Numbered from the stretch's first letter, positions 7,619 to 16,641 are shown. The stretch is 32,071 nucleotides of DNA from a bacterium (GCA_035691305.1 DASSJF010000081.1:1-32071), one strand, 5' to 3'. The notes: generated by a model from the letters alone, not told the origin. Numbers and translations are program-made.

Positions 7619-8623
7619 TCAGTGCCCGCCGAAAAACGACGGCAGCGGCATGTCGCGCATCGTGCGCAGACCGGGCGGCGCCGTCCGGATCTTCGGGATG
7701 GTGTTGACAACGATCGATGCGGTCACGACGTCTCCGTGAAATCCCCCTTGAACCCTCGAGGTAAGATTCGGATGGCCGGTGATGGTGACCGCGTCGTACG
7801 ATTCCGGCGCCCCCAGATACGCTTCCATGTGCAGCGTAATAAGCGGCGTGCCGTCTTTGCCGTGTCCGATGCCGTCCTGCACCAGACCGCACACCCGGCC
7901 GGCACCCACGGTGAGGTACTCGCTGGCCACCGGGTTCTCCGCCACCTTGGGTCTGATCGTGTCGGTGATCTTGCCGAGTTTCCAGCCGAGGCTGTCGGCG
8001 ATCATGGCGATGGACTCCGTCAGGCCGACGTGGCGAACGGTCCCGCCGGCGACGCGCTTCTCGAACTCCGCGACGCTGAGGCCGGCCCCGATCTTCTGCT
8101 GAAACGGAAGCCGCCGGACGCCGGCGTCCTGGATCCGGTCGACCCGTACGGCGTCGACGCGCTCGCAGGCGCCGGTGAGCATGATCGGCAGGCTGTCCAT
8201 GACGAACCCGGGGTTCACGCCGGTGCCGACGATCGCCACCTTGGCTTTCTTGGCGAGCGCGTCGATCCGCCTCGCCAGCGGACGGTTCGTGCGGTACGGG
8301 TAGGCCAACTCTTCCGTCGTCGAGACGATGGGGACGCGCAGCCTGAGCACCGTCTCGATCTGGGGCATCGCGGCGCGGAGGGAGCTTCGGGTGCAGAGCA
8401 TGACGACGTCGGGCTTGGATGTCTTGATGGCCGCCACGGGATCGTTCATCACCCGCGCGCCGAGCCGGCGGCCCAACCCCGCGATTTCGCCGAGGTCTTT
8501 GCCTACCTTCGCCGGGTCGATGTCGATGCCGCCGACGACCTTGAAGCCCTTGCGGGCGGCAACCTGTCGGAGAATGCCGATCCCGATGGGGCCGAGTCCG
8601 TAGTGCGCAACGCGAATTGCCAT
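7619..8623 (-). CDS. NAD(P)-dependent dehydrogenase, 2,4-diaminopentanoate dehydrogenase-like
   Basis: A 334-residue protein with an N-terminal Rossmann fold (GLGPIGIGIL, then a DIDP segment ending the second strand) and a dihydrodipicolinate-reductase-like core (STTEELAYPY, GTGVNPGFVMDSLP). The C-terminus HGDVVTASIVVNTIPKI...MRDMPLP is typical of the 2,4-diaminopentanoate dehydrogenase C-terminal domain family. Members oxidise or deaminate amino-acid-like substrates with NAD(P); most are uncharacterised. The ATG at 8623 follows a GGGGGGTGA ribosome site. It is the first gene after a clear promoter (8643-8671), and fumarase alpha follows after about 70 bases, so it may share the fumarase-Sdh transcript. 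Substrate cannot be inferred, and a role in lysine biosynthesis is not supported. Confidence 0.75.
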   Translation of the reverse strand: MAIRVAHYGLGPIGIGILRQVAARKGFKVVGGIDIDPAKVGKDLGEIAGLGRRLGARVMNDPVAAIKTSKPDVVMLCTRSSLRAAMPQIETVLRLRVPIVSTTEELAYPYRTNRPLARRIDALAKKAKVAIVGTGVNPGFVMDSLPIMLTGACERVDAVRVDRIQDAGVRRLPFQQKIGAGLSVAEFEKRVAGGTVRHVGLTESIAMIADSLGWKLGKITDTIRPKVAENPVASEYLTVGAGRVCGLVQDGIGHGKDGTPLITLHMEAYLGAPESYDAVTITGHPNLTSRVQGGFHGDVVTASIVVNTIPKIRTAPPGLRTMRDMPLPSFFGGH

Positions 8624-8642
8624 GCCCGATCACCCCCCGTGA

Positions 8643-8671
8643 ATAATCGGCCACGGACGGTGCGCCGTCAA
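8643..8671 (-). promoter_or_regulatory. Promoter of the dehydrogenase-fumarase-Sdh operon
   Basis: On the minus strand TTGACG (8671-8666) and GATTAT (8648-8643) are separated by 17 bp, 19 bp before the ATG of the dehydrogenase. The -35 overlaps the T-rich tail of the upstream terminator. Confidence 0.6.
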
Positions 8672-8675
8672 GAAA

Positions 8676-8711
8676 CACGACGGGAACGCGGTTTCCCGCA
8701 TCCCCGTCGTG
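8676..8711 (-). terminator. Terminator of the tetR-ECF sigma unit
   Basis: A 9-bp perfect stem (CACGACGGG with CCCGTCGTG) encloses a smaller GCGG/CCGC hairpin. On the minus strand it is followed by TTTCTT, 25 bp after the sigma-factor stop codon. Confidence 0.65.
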
Positions 8712-8736
8712 CGCTTATCGGTAACCTATGCGCGCG

Positions 8737-9393
8737 TCAGTTGGGCCGGTCGAGGCCGTGCGTCCGGCCGTACTCCGCCAGCGCTTTGCGCATCGCGCGG
8801 CGCCCGCGGAACAGCCGGCTCATGACGGTGCCCCGGGGAATCCCGAGCGTCTCGGCGATCTCCTGGTAACTGAACCCCTCCAGGTCGGCCAGCACCACGC
8901 AGGCGCGGAATACTTCGGGCAGCTTCATGAGCGCGTCGCGGACCTCGGCCTCCATCACCGTGTCGGCGACGAGCGTCTCCGGCGTCTCGGTCACGACGAA
9001 CGCCGGATCCTGGCCTTCGATCTCGTCGACGGTCGGCACCGTCCGCGTCGAGGCCCGGTACCGATCGATGTGCGCGTTGTGCAGAATTCGGAACAGCCAG
9101 GCCTTCGGGTTGGTCCCGGCGCGATACGTGTGCAGGGACCGCCAGGCGCGGAGAAACGTCTCCTGGACCAGATCCTCCGCGTCCTGCGGCCGCCCCGTGA
9201 GCCGAAGGGCAGTACGGTACAGCGGATCGAGGTGCGCCTGCACCATTTCCTCGAGCAGCGCCGCCTCCGGCGAGACGCGCGTGTCGGGCGTGGCCGGCGC
9301 GGGATTGGCAAGCCGCCCGCTCGTCAGCAGCGTTCGGAGGACGTCGTTCGAAGCCGAGGTGCGGGCTTCGCGTACCTGTTCCACGATGTTCAC
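8737..9393 (-). CDS. ECF-type RNA polymerase sigma factor
   Basis: A 218-residue sigma-70 family protein with only regions 2 and 4. Region 2 runs from LYRTALRLTGRPQDAEDLVQ through FLRAWRSLHTYRAGTNPKAW and ILHNAHIDRYR. Region 4 has LPEVFRACVVLADLEGFSYQ, then the helix-turn-helix EIAETLGIPRGTVMSRLFRG. The roughly 50-residue N-terminal extension is longer than usual, so an internal start is possible. The GTG at 9393 overlaps the tetR stop as GTGA, which supports it. No anti-sigma factor gene (zinc-binding HXXXCXXC or membrane protein) is adjacent. The upstream coupled TetR repressor therefore looks like the main control visible here. Target promoters are unknown. Confidence 0.9.
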   Translation of the reverse strand: MNIVEQVREARTSASNDVLRTLLTSGRLANPAPATPDTRVSPEAALLEEMVQAHLDPLYRTALRLTGRPQDAEDLVQETFLRAWRSLHTYRAGTNPKAWLFRILHNAHIDRYRASTRTVPTVDEIEGQDPAFVVTETPETLVADTVMEAEVRDALMKLPEVFRACVVLADLEGFSYQEIAETLGIPRGTVMSRLFRGRRAMRKALAEYGRTHGLDRPN

Positions 9394-9977
9394 CTGCTCT
9401 CGAGAAGCGTCAACGTCACCTGTGCCGCCCGCACGGGGTTGACGTTCCCGTAGGTTTTGCTCAACAGCACGGCGCCCTCAAACTGGCTGACCAGCACCGT
9501 GGCGACGCGGGTCACGTCGAGATCCTCGCGGAACTCTCCGGCGCGGACGCCCTCGCGCAGACACTCCACAACCGCATCCTCCCATTGCCGGAACAGCCCC
9601 GAGAGTCGCTCGCGGAACCTCGGATGACCGCCCGCGAGCTCCGCGGCTAGGTTCCCGAAGGGGCATCCGCGACGGCAGGCGTCCGCTTCGAGGCCGTCGG
9701 TTACGGCCGTGAGAAACTGCTCGAGGCGTTGCCGCGCGGGCCGCCGCTCGTCGCGAAGGGTTCCCTCGATCACGCGCGTGCCGAACCTCGCCGCGAGGTA
9801 GTCGAGCACGACGAGCCCCAACTCTTCTTTGCTCCGAAAATGGTAGTAGAGGTTGCTCCGGCACACCCCACTCGCGTTGATGATATCGTCGAGCGAGGTC
9901 GGCTGAAACCCGTGCTCGTGGAACAGGCGGGCCGCCGCTTCCAGGATACGCTCGCGATTGCCACAATTTCGTCGCAT
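9390..9977 (-). CDS. TetR/AcrR family transcriptional regulator
   Basis: A 195-residue one-domain repressor with an N-terminal helix-turn-helix (RERILEAAARLFHEHGF, TSLDDIINASGVCRSNLYYH, FRSKEELG). The ligand domain has the GCPFGNLAAELA signature of the LmrA/YxaF-like branch. Two cysteines sit close together there (C101, C105, in CRRGCPFGN), and C39 lies in the recognition region. Whether they sense redox or a metal is not known. The ATG at 9977 has an AGGTGG site upstream; an in-frame GTG at 10004 is the alternative. It precedes and overlaps the ECF sigma gene. A perfect palindrome covering the presumed transcription start argues for autoregulation and hence joint control of the sigma factor. 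Confidence 0.9.
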   Translation of the reverse strand: MRRNCGNRERILEAAARLFHEHGFQPTSLDDIINASGVCRSNLYYHFRSKEELGLVVLDYLAARFGTRVIEGTLRDERRPARQRLEQFLTAVTDGLEADACRRGCPFGNLAAELAGGHPRFRERLSGLFRQWEDAVVECLREGVRAGEFREDLDVTRVATVLVSQFEGAVLLSKTYGNVNPVRAAQVTLTLLESR

Positions 9978-10039
9978 CGTCAACCACCTGAGCCGCCTGC
10001 GCACGCCCGCGGAGATCTCCGCCGGACCGTCCGCCCAGG

Positions 10040-10061
10040 ACTAGGACTGACCCGTCCTAGT
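10040..10061. promoter_or_regulatory. Probable TetR operator
   Basis: A perfect inverted repeat: ACTAGGAC, six bases TGACCC, then GTCCTAGT. The core ACTGACCCGT resembles operators I recall for the LmrA/YxaF branch of TetR regulators. It starts 2 bp downstream of the -10 hexamer, so bound repressor would cover the transcription start. Confidence 0.7.
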
Positions 10062-10063
10062 AA

Positions 10064-10092
10064 ATCTTAAGTTATTTGCTAAAGAATGTCAA
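10064..10092 (-). promoter_or_regulatory. Promoter of tetR-ECF sigma
   Basis: On the minus strand a consensus -35 TTGACA (10092-10087), 17-bp spacer, and -10 TAAGAT (10069-10064). It lies in a short A/T-rich island, about 90 bp upstream of the tetR ATG. Confidence 0.7.
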
Positions 10093-10141
10093 TTCCAGCC
10101 ATGGCGTCGAGGGTGTCCCACGCGCAGGGCACACGACGCGG

Positions 10142-10741
10142 CTAAGGCGCGGGATGGCGGCCGGCGAGCAGCGACTCCGCCGCCCGGCGCCAAATCGTAC
10201 GGTCGAGCTGCACGCCCGGGAACTTGCCGAGGATCCGGCCGTCGGCGTCGATGAAGAACGTCTCCGGCACGCCCGTTGTCCCGAACAGCCGTCCCACGCC
10301 GCCGTCCGGGTCGCGCAGGTTGAGGTAGGCGACGCCGTACCGCGCCAGAAAGGCGCGCGCCGGCGCCTCAAGGTCCTGCGTATCCACCCCGACGACAACG
10401 AGGCCGCGGTCGCGGTAATCCCGCGCGAGCCCGACGAGCAGCGGCGCCTCATCCCGGCACGGACCGCACCACGACGCCCAGAAGTTCAGCACGACGGCGC
10501 GGCCGCGCAGATCGCGCAGCGCCACCTGCCGCGGCGGCTGCCCCGCCCCGCCGCCGGGCGCGCCGGCCGGCGTGATCGTCCTCAGCATGACCGCAGGCAC
10601 CGGCGGGGCTTCGCCGCGCGCGATGGCCGCGCCGATCGCGAGGGCGCGTTCGCGGCGCACCGAGGCCGCGGCGAGCAGCGCGATGAGCGCGAGCACCGGC
10701 AGCAGCATCGCGGCCCACCTCACCCAGCGCGGGCGGTTCAC
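10142..10741 (-). CDS. TlpA-like thiol:disulfide oxidoreductase, membrane-anchored
   Basis: A 199-residue protein with an N-terminal hydrophobic segment (about residues 8-27), likely an uncleaved anchor, and an extracytoplasmic thioredoxin fold. NFWASWCGPCRDEAP holds the redox pair C92/C95, and TTGVPETFFID gives the cis-proline P159. Such proteins reduce or isomerise disulfides outside the membrane, for example in cytochrome c maturation, but no cytochrome genes are next to it. The GTG at 10741 overlaps the stop of the upstream glycosidase-like gene as GTGA. The longer upstream frame is antisense-like and rejected. A functional tie with the glycosidase gene is not obvious. Confidence 0.88.
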   Translation of the reverse strand: MNRPRWVRWAAMLLPVLALIALLAAASVRRERALAIGAAIARGEAPPVPAVMLRTITPAGAPGGGAGQPPRQVALRDLRGRAVVLNFWASWCGPCRDEAPLLVGLARDYRDRGLVVVGVDTQDLEAPARAFLARYGVAYLNLRDPDGGVGRLFGTTGVPETFFIDADGRILGKFPGVQLDRTIWRRAAESLLAGRHPAP

Positions 10742-11961
10742 GGCGCACCTACCGCGGAAACGAGCCCGAGGACCTGCAGTGCGTACACGTAGAACGCCGC
10801 GTTCCACGCAAACGGCACCTCCGACGAGTACCATCGCCGCGACAGCGGCAGGCCGCCCGGCAGGTAGACTTCGTTCACCGCGCCGGCGCGCACGTACCAT
10901 GAACCGATGCGCTCGAGATCACGCACGGCGGACGCCCGGTCGCCGTGCCGCGCCTTGTTGATCGCGTTGAGCGTGCCGAGCCACGGCCAGATCAGCGTCC
11001 GGTGGTAGTCGGGAATACCGGCGAGATAGTACATCGGGTACACCTGCCACCACGGATACACCGGGTCGCAGGTTCGAAGCGGCGTGCCCGCGTCGAGTCC
11101 CCGCGACGCGATGTACTCGAGGATGCGGCGTGCCTGCCCCTCGCCCGCCAACCCGCAGAAGATCGCGGTGACGTTGCCGTCCGACGAGAACGCCCCGCGG
11201 CGCGTCCCGTGGACCCAATCGATGAAGTAGTCGCCGTTCCAGAAGACGGCCTGCAGGCGCGCGCCGACGCCCTCCGCCGCCTCGGCCGCCCGCGCGCCGG
11301 CGTCCGTTTCGCCGAGCGCGCGCGCGAGCACCGTGAAGGCGCGCAACGCGGCATAATACAGGACGTTAATGTTGAAGACCTTCGTCCGCTTCATGATCGA
11401 GTCCATCCAGTCCGCGAGATAGTGCGTCTCGAGGAGGCCGTCGCCGTCGCTGTCCTGCCCGCGCAGCCACCCCAGCACGCGGTCCGCCGCCGGGAAGAGG
11501 CGCTGGCGGACGCCGCCCGCGTTCGTCCGGAGGAAGTACTCGTTGACGGCGAGCACGAAGATCGCCGCCGTGTCGACGGGATCCCGAAACAGGCCGCCGG
11601 CCCGGCCTACGACCCTCGGGCGGGTGCGAAGCGTATTGTAGCCGGTGAAGTGGTGTCCCACGAACTCCACCCGCACCGGGATGCTCCCAGTCGAGGGCTG
11701 GTACCGGGCGAACATCTCGAGCTCCATCCGTGCCTGATCGGCGTCGCCCGCGGCAAGCGCCCCGAACACCGCCCACAGTCCGTCCCGGGCCCAATAGGCG
11801 TTGAACTTGAGCCGTCCCGCGACAATGCCGTCCGGATTGTAGCAGGCGCGCAGGTCGCGAAGCGCGATCCGGTAGGCACGGGCGAGGGTGCCCCCGTCGC
11901 CGGCAGACACCACGCCGTCGGCCGCCACGTCGGTAGACTCGGTGCGGTCTCGGCCAGCCAT
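10738..11961 (-). CDS. Six-hairpin glycosidase-like protein
   Basis: A 407-residue protein with the look of an (alpha/alpha)6 barrel glycosidase: FNAYWARDGLWAVFGALAAGD (residues 53-73), DPVDTAAIFVLAVNEYF, DSDGDGLLETHYLADWMDS, WWQVYPMYYLAGIPDYH, and a Trp/Tyr-rich end. The YWARDG motif and internal acidic residues recall glycogen-debranching and neutral-invertase families, which cut alpha-linked sugars. I cannot assign the subfamily or name catalytic residues with confidence. There is no signal peptide, so it is probably cytosolic. The ATG at 11961 is the only good start. It is first in a two-gene unit with the TlpA-like gene, which begins within its stop codon. Confidence 0.6.
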   Translation of the reverse strand: MAGRDRTESTDVAADGVVSAGDGGTLARAYRIALRDLRACYNPDGIVAGRLKFNAYWARDGLWAVFGALAAGDADQARMELEMFARYQPSTGSIPVRVEFVGHHFTGYNTLRTRPRVVGRAGGLFRDPVDTAAIFVLAVNEYFLRTNAGGVRQRLFPAADRVLGWLRGQDSDGDGLLETHYLADWMDSIMKRTKVFNINVLYYAALRAFTVLARALGETDAGARAAEAAEGVGARLQAVFWNGDYFIDWVHGTRRGAFSSDGNVTAIFCGLAGEGQARRILEYIASRGLDAGTPLRTCDPVYPWWQVYPMYYLAGIPDYHRTLIWPWLGTLNAINKARHGDRASAVRDLERIGSWYVRAGAVNEVYLPGGLPLSRRWYSSEVPFAWNAAFYVYALQVLGLVSAVGAP

Positions 11962-12277
11962 CCCGGCGGAAGGGGTTCGGGCGAGCGCCGGACCCCCCCT
12001 TCCCTTACTCGAACGCGAACGAGCGCCGCCTCTCGTTCCTATGGCCCCTTGCTATTTGATCCGCGCCGTGCTATGGTTTGCTCCCGTCTCGATGAGAGCG
12101 GTCCGCAAGGCCCGGCCGGTTACAAGAGTACGGCGCGGTTCGGGCCCAAGGGTGGATGCGTTTCCTAGGGCGGGGATATCGGCGGCTGTGACAGCCAAGG
12201 GCGAGCGTGCACTCGCACTCGGCGGCGGCCGCCGATCGTTTTCCGTCTCGCCGGGCGCGGCGGTGCCCGACCGTCGC
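11962..12277. other. 316-bp gap between two leftward genes; possible small RNA on the plus strand
   Basis: No convincing coding frame. It contains a plus-strand promoter-like pair (12049-12077). A hairpin-rich stretch follows, and a GC-rich inverted repeat at 12219-12235 (TCGGCGGC/GCCGCCGA) is followed by TTTT at 12239-12242. Short hairpins inside include TCTC-GAT-GAGA (about 12097-12107), GGTC-CGCAA-GGCC and GGCTGT-G-ACAGCC (about 12184-12196). A transcript of roughly 160 bases would fit. I do not recognise it as a known riboswitch, 6S, SRP, tmRNA or RNase P RNA. Confidence 0.3.
12049..12077 (+). promoter_or_regulatory. Possible plus-strand promoter
   Basis: TTGCTA (12049-12054) and TATGGT (12072-12077) are 17 bp apart; each matches four of six consensus bases. 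No coding gene follows on this strand for about 1 kb. Confidence 0.3.
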
Positions 12278-12985
12278 CTAGGGCGGCCCGCCTGGATGCG
12301 CGTAGCGGAAATTCAAAGCCGCGTCGGACGCAGGGACGTCGAGCCGCGTGGACCTCGACAGGGTCACGTTGAGCCCGACACCCTCAAGGCCATCGACGAT
12401 ACCGCCGCGGACGAGTAACGCGCCCTCGAGGGTCGCGGGATCCCCGATCGCCACGATCTGGAACGGGTCGCGGAGGACCCACGTACGGAAACGCACGCCG
12501 CCCGGATCCGCCGCGAAACCCTCCACCGCCAGCACCCGTGCGCCGTTGACCGAGATCGCTTCCGCGCCGGCCGCCCACAGTTCGTTTACGACGGCGGAGA
12601 CGTCCTGAGCCTGCGGAGTGACAACCCGCTGGGGCGCCGCAGCGAGGGTCACCACGAGACCCGGACCTTCGGCCGGCACGCGGCCGAGCACGAACCGAAG
12701 CTGCGTGACTTCGCGCCGCATCTGCGCGGCCATCGTCTCGCCGCCGGCTTCCGCGGCGCGGTAGTCATCGAGGCGCTTGCGCAGCGCCGTCAATTCGTCA
12801 CGCAGGCTGCGGTCCGCTTCCTGCTGGCGTCGCAGCAGCACGCTGAGGTCATCGAGCCGCCGCGACGGCAGCGCCGCCCCAGCCCTGAGTGCCTGATCGG
12901 CGCGTACTTGAAGAACGAAGAGAAAACCGGCGAGGAGCAGCATCACCGCGAACCCGTACTGCCACTGCCTAATCCTCACGGCCAT
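12278..12985 (-). CDS. DUF881 family membrane-anchored protein
   Basis: A 235-residue protein of the DUF881 (YlxW-like) family, often found near cell-division genes in Gram-positive bacteria but of unknown function. An N-terminal membrane helix (about residues 8-26) is followed by an extracytoplasmic coiled coil (about 40-95; RRQQEADRSLRDELTALRKR). The globular domain then contains GPGLVVTLAAAP, the NELWAAGAEAISVNGARV signature and DPFQIVAIGDPATLEGAL. The ATG at 12985 fits the membrane helix. It is divergent from groEL. No division gene is adjacent, so the usual context is missing here. Confidence 0.85.
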   Translation of the reverse strand: MAVRIRQWQYGFAVMLLLAGFLFVLQVRADQALRAGAALPSRRLDDLSVLLRRQQEADRSLRDELTALRKRLDDYRAAEAGGETMAAQMRREVTQLRFVLGRVPAEGPGLVVTLAAAPQRVVTPQAQDVSAVVNELWAAGAEAISVNGARVLAVEGFAADPGGVRFRTWVLRDPFQIVAIGDPATLEGALLVRGGIVDGLEGVGLNVTLSRSTRLDVPASDAALNFRYAHPGGPP

Positions 12986-13050
12986 CCCGCGGGCCGGCTC
13001 GATAGCCGTGAGAACGGGAGAAAAACGGTGAAATCCGAAGCATTAAAGAT

Positions 13051-13080
13051 ATAGTACGCTCAAATTGGCCTTTTTTTCAA
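13051..13080 (-). promoter_or_regulatory. Promoter of the DUF881 gene
   Basis: On the minus strand TTGAAA (13080-13075) and TACTAT (13056-13051) with an 18-bp spacer, in an A/T-rich divergent region shared with groEL. Confidence 0.5.
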
Positions 13081-13090
13081 TCCCAAGTTG

Positions 13091-13118
13091 TTGATAAGCC
13101 GAGGCAATTTTATAAGAT
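13091..13118 (+). promoter_or_regulatory. Promoter of groEL
   Basis: TTGATA (13091-13096), a 16-bp spacer and TAAGAT (13113-13118). The CIRCE element begins 10 bp downstream, covering the expected transcription start. Confidence 0.6.
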
Positions 13119-13127
13119 TATAGCCGG

Positions 13128-14814
<1,687 letters not shown>

Positions 14815-14878
14815 GATCGCAGGAGGGCCGCGGTTAGACAGGCGCCGACGCCGCCCACCCTGCGGCGCGGGCGAACGT

Positions 14879-14911
14879 GACGAGGCCGGGGCCAAACGCC
14901 CCGGCCTCGTC
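14879..14911. terminator. Strong hairpin after groEL
   Basis: A perfect 14-bp stem (GACGAGGCCGGGGC with its complement) and a CAAAC loop, 64 bp after the groEL stop and 24 bp from the stop of the convergent small gene. There is no T-run on either side, so it may be a shared terminator or an RNA-stabilising hairpin. Confidence 0.6.
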
Positions 14912-14935
14912 AATTGCCGCGTCCGGCCGCCGCGC

Positions 14936-15151
14936 TCAGGATGCGGTGACTTCCACCTCCGCCGCGCGCACCATCCGGCCCATCTGCTGATTCGCGCGCC
15001 CCGCGATGAGCACCACGAGCGTCTCGTACCGCGGATCGACAGCCTGCACGATCGCGGGCGCATCGATGCCCGGCGCCTTCACCTTGTCTCCCACCCGGAT
15101 CGGCCGCCCCTGCCGGTCGGTCATCGACCCCATTACGGTCGGAACCGCCAT
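14936..15151 (-). CDS. Small conserved-looking hypothetical protein (71 aa)
   Basis: A 71-residue protein starting at the ATG at 15151 with a good GGAGGCGGGAG ribosome site. RQGRPIRVGDKVKAPGIDAPAIVQAVDPRYETLVVLI has the look of a small beta-barrel (KOW/SH3-like) fold, with no signal peptide, helix or cysteines. I do not recognise the family. It follows the MBL-fold hydrolase by 29 bases on the same strand and is probably co-transcribed with it. It ends convergently with groEL. Confidence 0.6.
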   Translation of the reverse strand: MAVPTVMGSMTDRQGRPIRVGDKVKAPGIDAPAIVQAVDPRYETLVVLIAGRANQQMGRMVRAAEVEVTAS

Positions 15152-15180
15152 CTCCCGCCTCCCTGTGCTGCCCGTTCGGT

Positions 15181-15969
15181 CTAAGGCCGGTGGTATCGAT
15201 TCCCTTCGCGCCGGGCGCGTCCTTCTCGAACGAGCTTCATCAGATGCGCCCGCACCGTGTTTTCGGCCGCCGGATGGAGCGCCGGATCGAGGTTTCGATA
15301 GATTACCCCCACGATTTCCCCCGGCGTCCGCGCTCCGCCCGCCAGCGCCTCGAGCACCTGGCCTTCGCGCATCCGGCGGTGCGCGATGTACTCCGCGACC
15401 CGCACCGCGGGATCGGTAATCAGCGGCCCGTGGCCGGGCGCCACGGCCGCCAGGTCGAGCGCGGCGACCCGCTCCAAGGAGGCGAGGTAGTCCTCAAGGG
15501 CGCCGTCCCGCGCCTGCAACACCACCGTCCCCGTCCCGAGAATCAGGTCGCCGGAAAACAGTACGCGTTCCGCCGCCCAGTAAAAGACGACGTGGTCGGC
15601 CGCGTGACCGGGAGTGTGCAGTACGCGAAGCGCCGTGCCGCCTTCTTCGATGATCTCGCCGTCGGCGAGCGGCGCGTCACCGCCCTCGAAGCGCCGGACC
15701 GGCACGGCGCCTCCCCCAAGCGCAGCGGCCGCCCCGAGGTGATCGCCGTGGCTGTGCGTCACCAGGATCAGCGCGAGCCGGCCGCCGTCCCGTACCGCGT
15801 CGAGCACCGCCGCGACGTGGGCCGGATCCTCGGGGCCGGGATCGATCACGACGACGCGTTCGCGGCCGACAAGATAGGTGTTGGTCCCGTCCAGCGTGAA
15901 CGGCGATGAGTTGGCGGCAGTGACGGTGCGAAACGGCGCGTGGAACTGCGGGGCGGGCGACGATGACAT
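15181..15969 (-). CDS. MBL-fold metallo-hydrolase (LACTB2-like)
   Basis: A 262-residue metallo-beta-lactamase-fold enzyme. THSHGDH (residues 71-77) supplies H72, H74, D76 and H77. HTPGHAADH, SGDLILGTGTV and APGHGP provide the other zinc ligands. A C-terminal winged-helix-like segment (TPGEIVGVIYRNLDPALHPAAENTVRAHLMKL) is typical of the LACTB2 group, which includes hydrolases and single-strand RNA nucleases. The ATG at 15969 starts just before the conserved PFTLDGTNTYLVG; an ATG at 16005 is an equally open alternative. It is divergent from the small secreted protein and followed by the 71-residue gene. Substrate unknown. Confidence 0.85.
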   Translation of the reverse strand: MSSSPAPQFHAPFRTVTAANSSPFTLDGTNTYLVGRERVVVIDPGPEDPAHVAAVLDAVRDGGRLALILVTHSHGDHLGAAAALGGGAVPVRRFEGGDAPLADGEIIEEGGTALRVLHTPGHAADHVVFYWAAERVLFSGDLILGTGTVVLQARDGALEDYLASLERVAALDLAAVAPGHGPLITDPAVRVAEYIAHRRMREGQVLEALAGGARTPGEIVGVIYRNLDPALHPAAENTVRAHLMKLVREGRARREGNRYHRP

Positions 15970-16114
15970 CGACGGGAGTCGCAATTCGGATCGAGACCAA
16001 CGCATCCCTGCATCGCGATCACGTCGCCGCGGGTGCGGTGGAGTTCAGGCCGGGGTAAATGCCATTGGGGCTTCACAGCACCAGAGTCATTGCGAGGAGG
16101 AGGTGACAGGATCG

Positions 16115-16489
16115 ATGAGGTTGCTCCAGGTGGGTGTGGTTGCGGCGGCCGTCATGCTGCCGGTGTCGGCGGCGTTCGCCCAACCGAGCGTGGAAGGTCA
16201 TGTGCAGACGATCACGATCCACTGCGTCGGCACGGCGCCCGACACGTGTTCGGGCGTGGTCGAGGTCCTGACCGGACCGGGGTCCGGTTATGCCACACGG
16301 ATCTTCATCCCGGAGGGCGTAGGGATCGGTTATGGCGGCGCGCGGGTGCCCGTGACGGCGATCGAAGCCGGCGACCAAGTCCGGATTGACTTCCGGGCGT
16401 CGAATTCGGGGAACGTAGCGACGTCCGCGCGCATTCTCGTGAAACCGGGGTCAAGTCCGTCGACCGAAGACCGCGGGCCGGGCATGTAA
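16115..16489 (+). CDS. Small secreted protein
   Basis: A 124-residue protein with a clear signal peptide (MRLLQVGVVAAAVMLPVSAAFA, cleavage expected after residue 22). The mature part is beta-rich: HVQTITIHCVGTAPDTCSG with two cysteines that could form a disulfide, then YATRIFIPEGVGIGYGG, VTAIEAGDQVRIDF and SARILVKPG. The spacing resembles small OB-like exported domains, but I do not recognise a family. The ATG at 16115 is preceded by a GAGGAGGAGGTGA ribosome site, which decides the start against the longer frame upstream. The antiporter gene follows on the same strand. Confidence 0.75.
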   Translation: MRLLQVGVVAAAVMLPVSAAFAQPSVEGHVQTITIHCVGTAPDTCSGVVEVLTGPGSGYATRIFIPEGVGIGYGGARVPVTAIEAGDQVRIDFRASNSGNVATSARILVKPGSSPSTEDRGPGM

Positions 16490-16641
16490 GCTGGATCGGG
16501 CGCACCAGGATGTGCGCCGGCGCCATCGCGGGCCTGTTTCTGCTCGCGGTGGCGCCGTCTTCATTCACGCGGCAATCATCGTGTACGGTAAACGGCGCGC
16601 GCAGGCGCGGTCCCTCCGCCGCGCGAATCACAGGCCCTGTC

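Noticed and set aside
6740-8869. Plus-strand frame of 709 codons across fumarase alpha and the dehydrogenase
   Set aside because: It is antisense to two well-supported genes with complete motifs; composition is Arg/Ala-rich shadow sequence.
12084-12242. Known riboswitch or housekeeping RNA in the 316-bp gap
   Set aside because: I compared it mentally with cobalamin, c-di-GMP, ydaO, SAM, TPP, guanidine, fluoride, 6S, SRP, tmRNA and RNase P signatures and found no match, so only an unnamed candidate RNA is reported.
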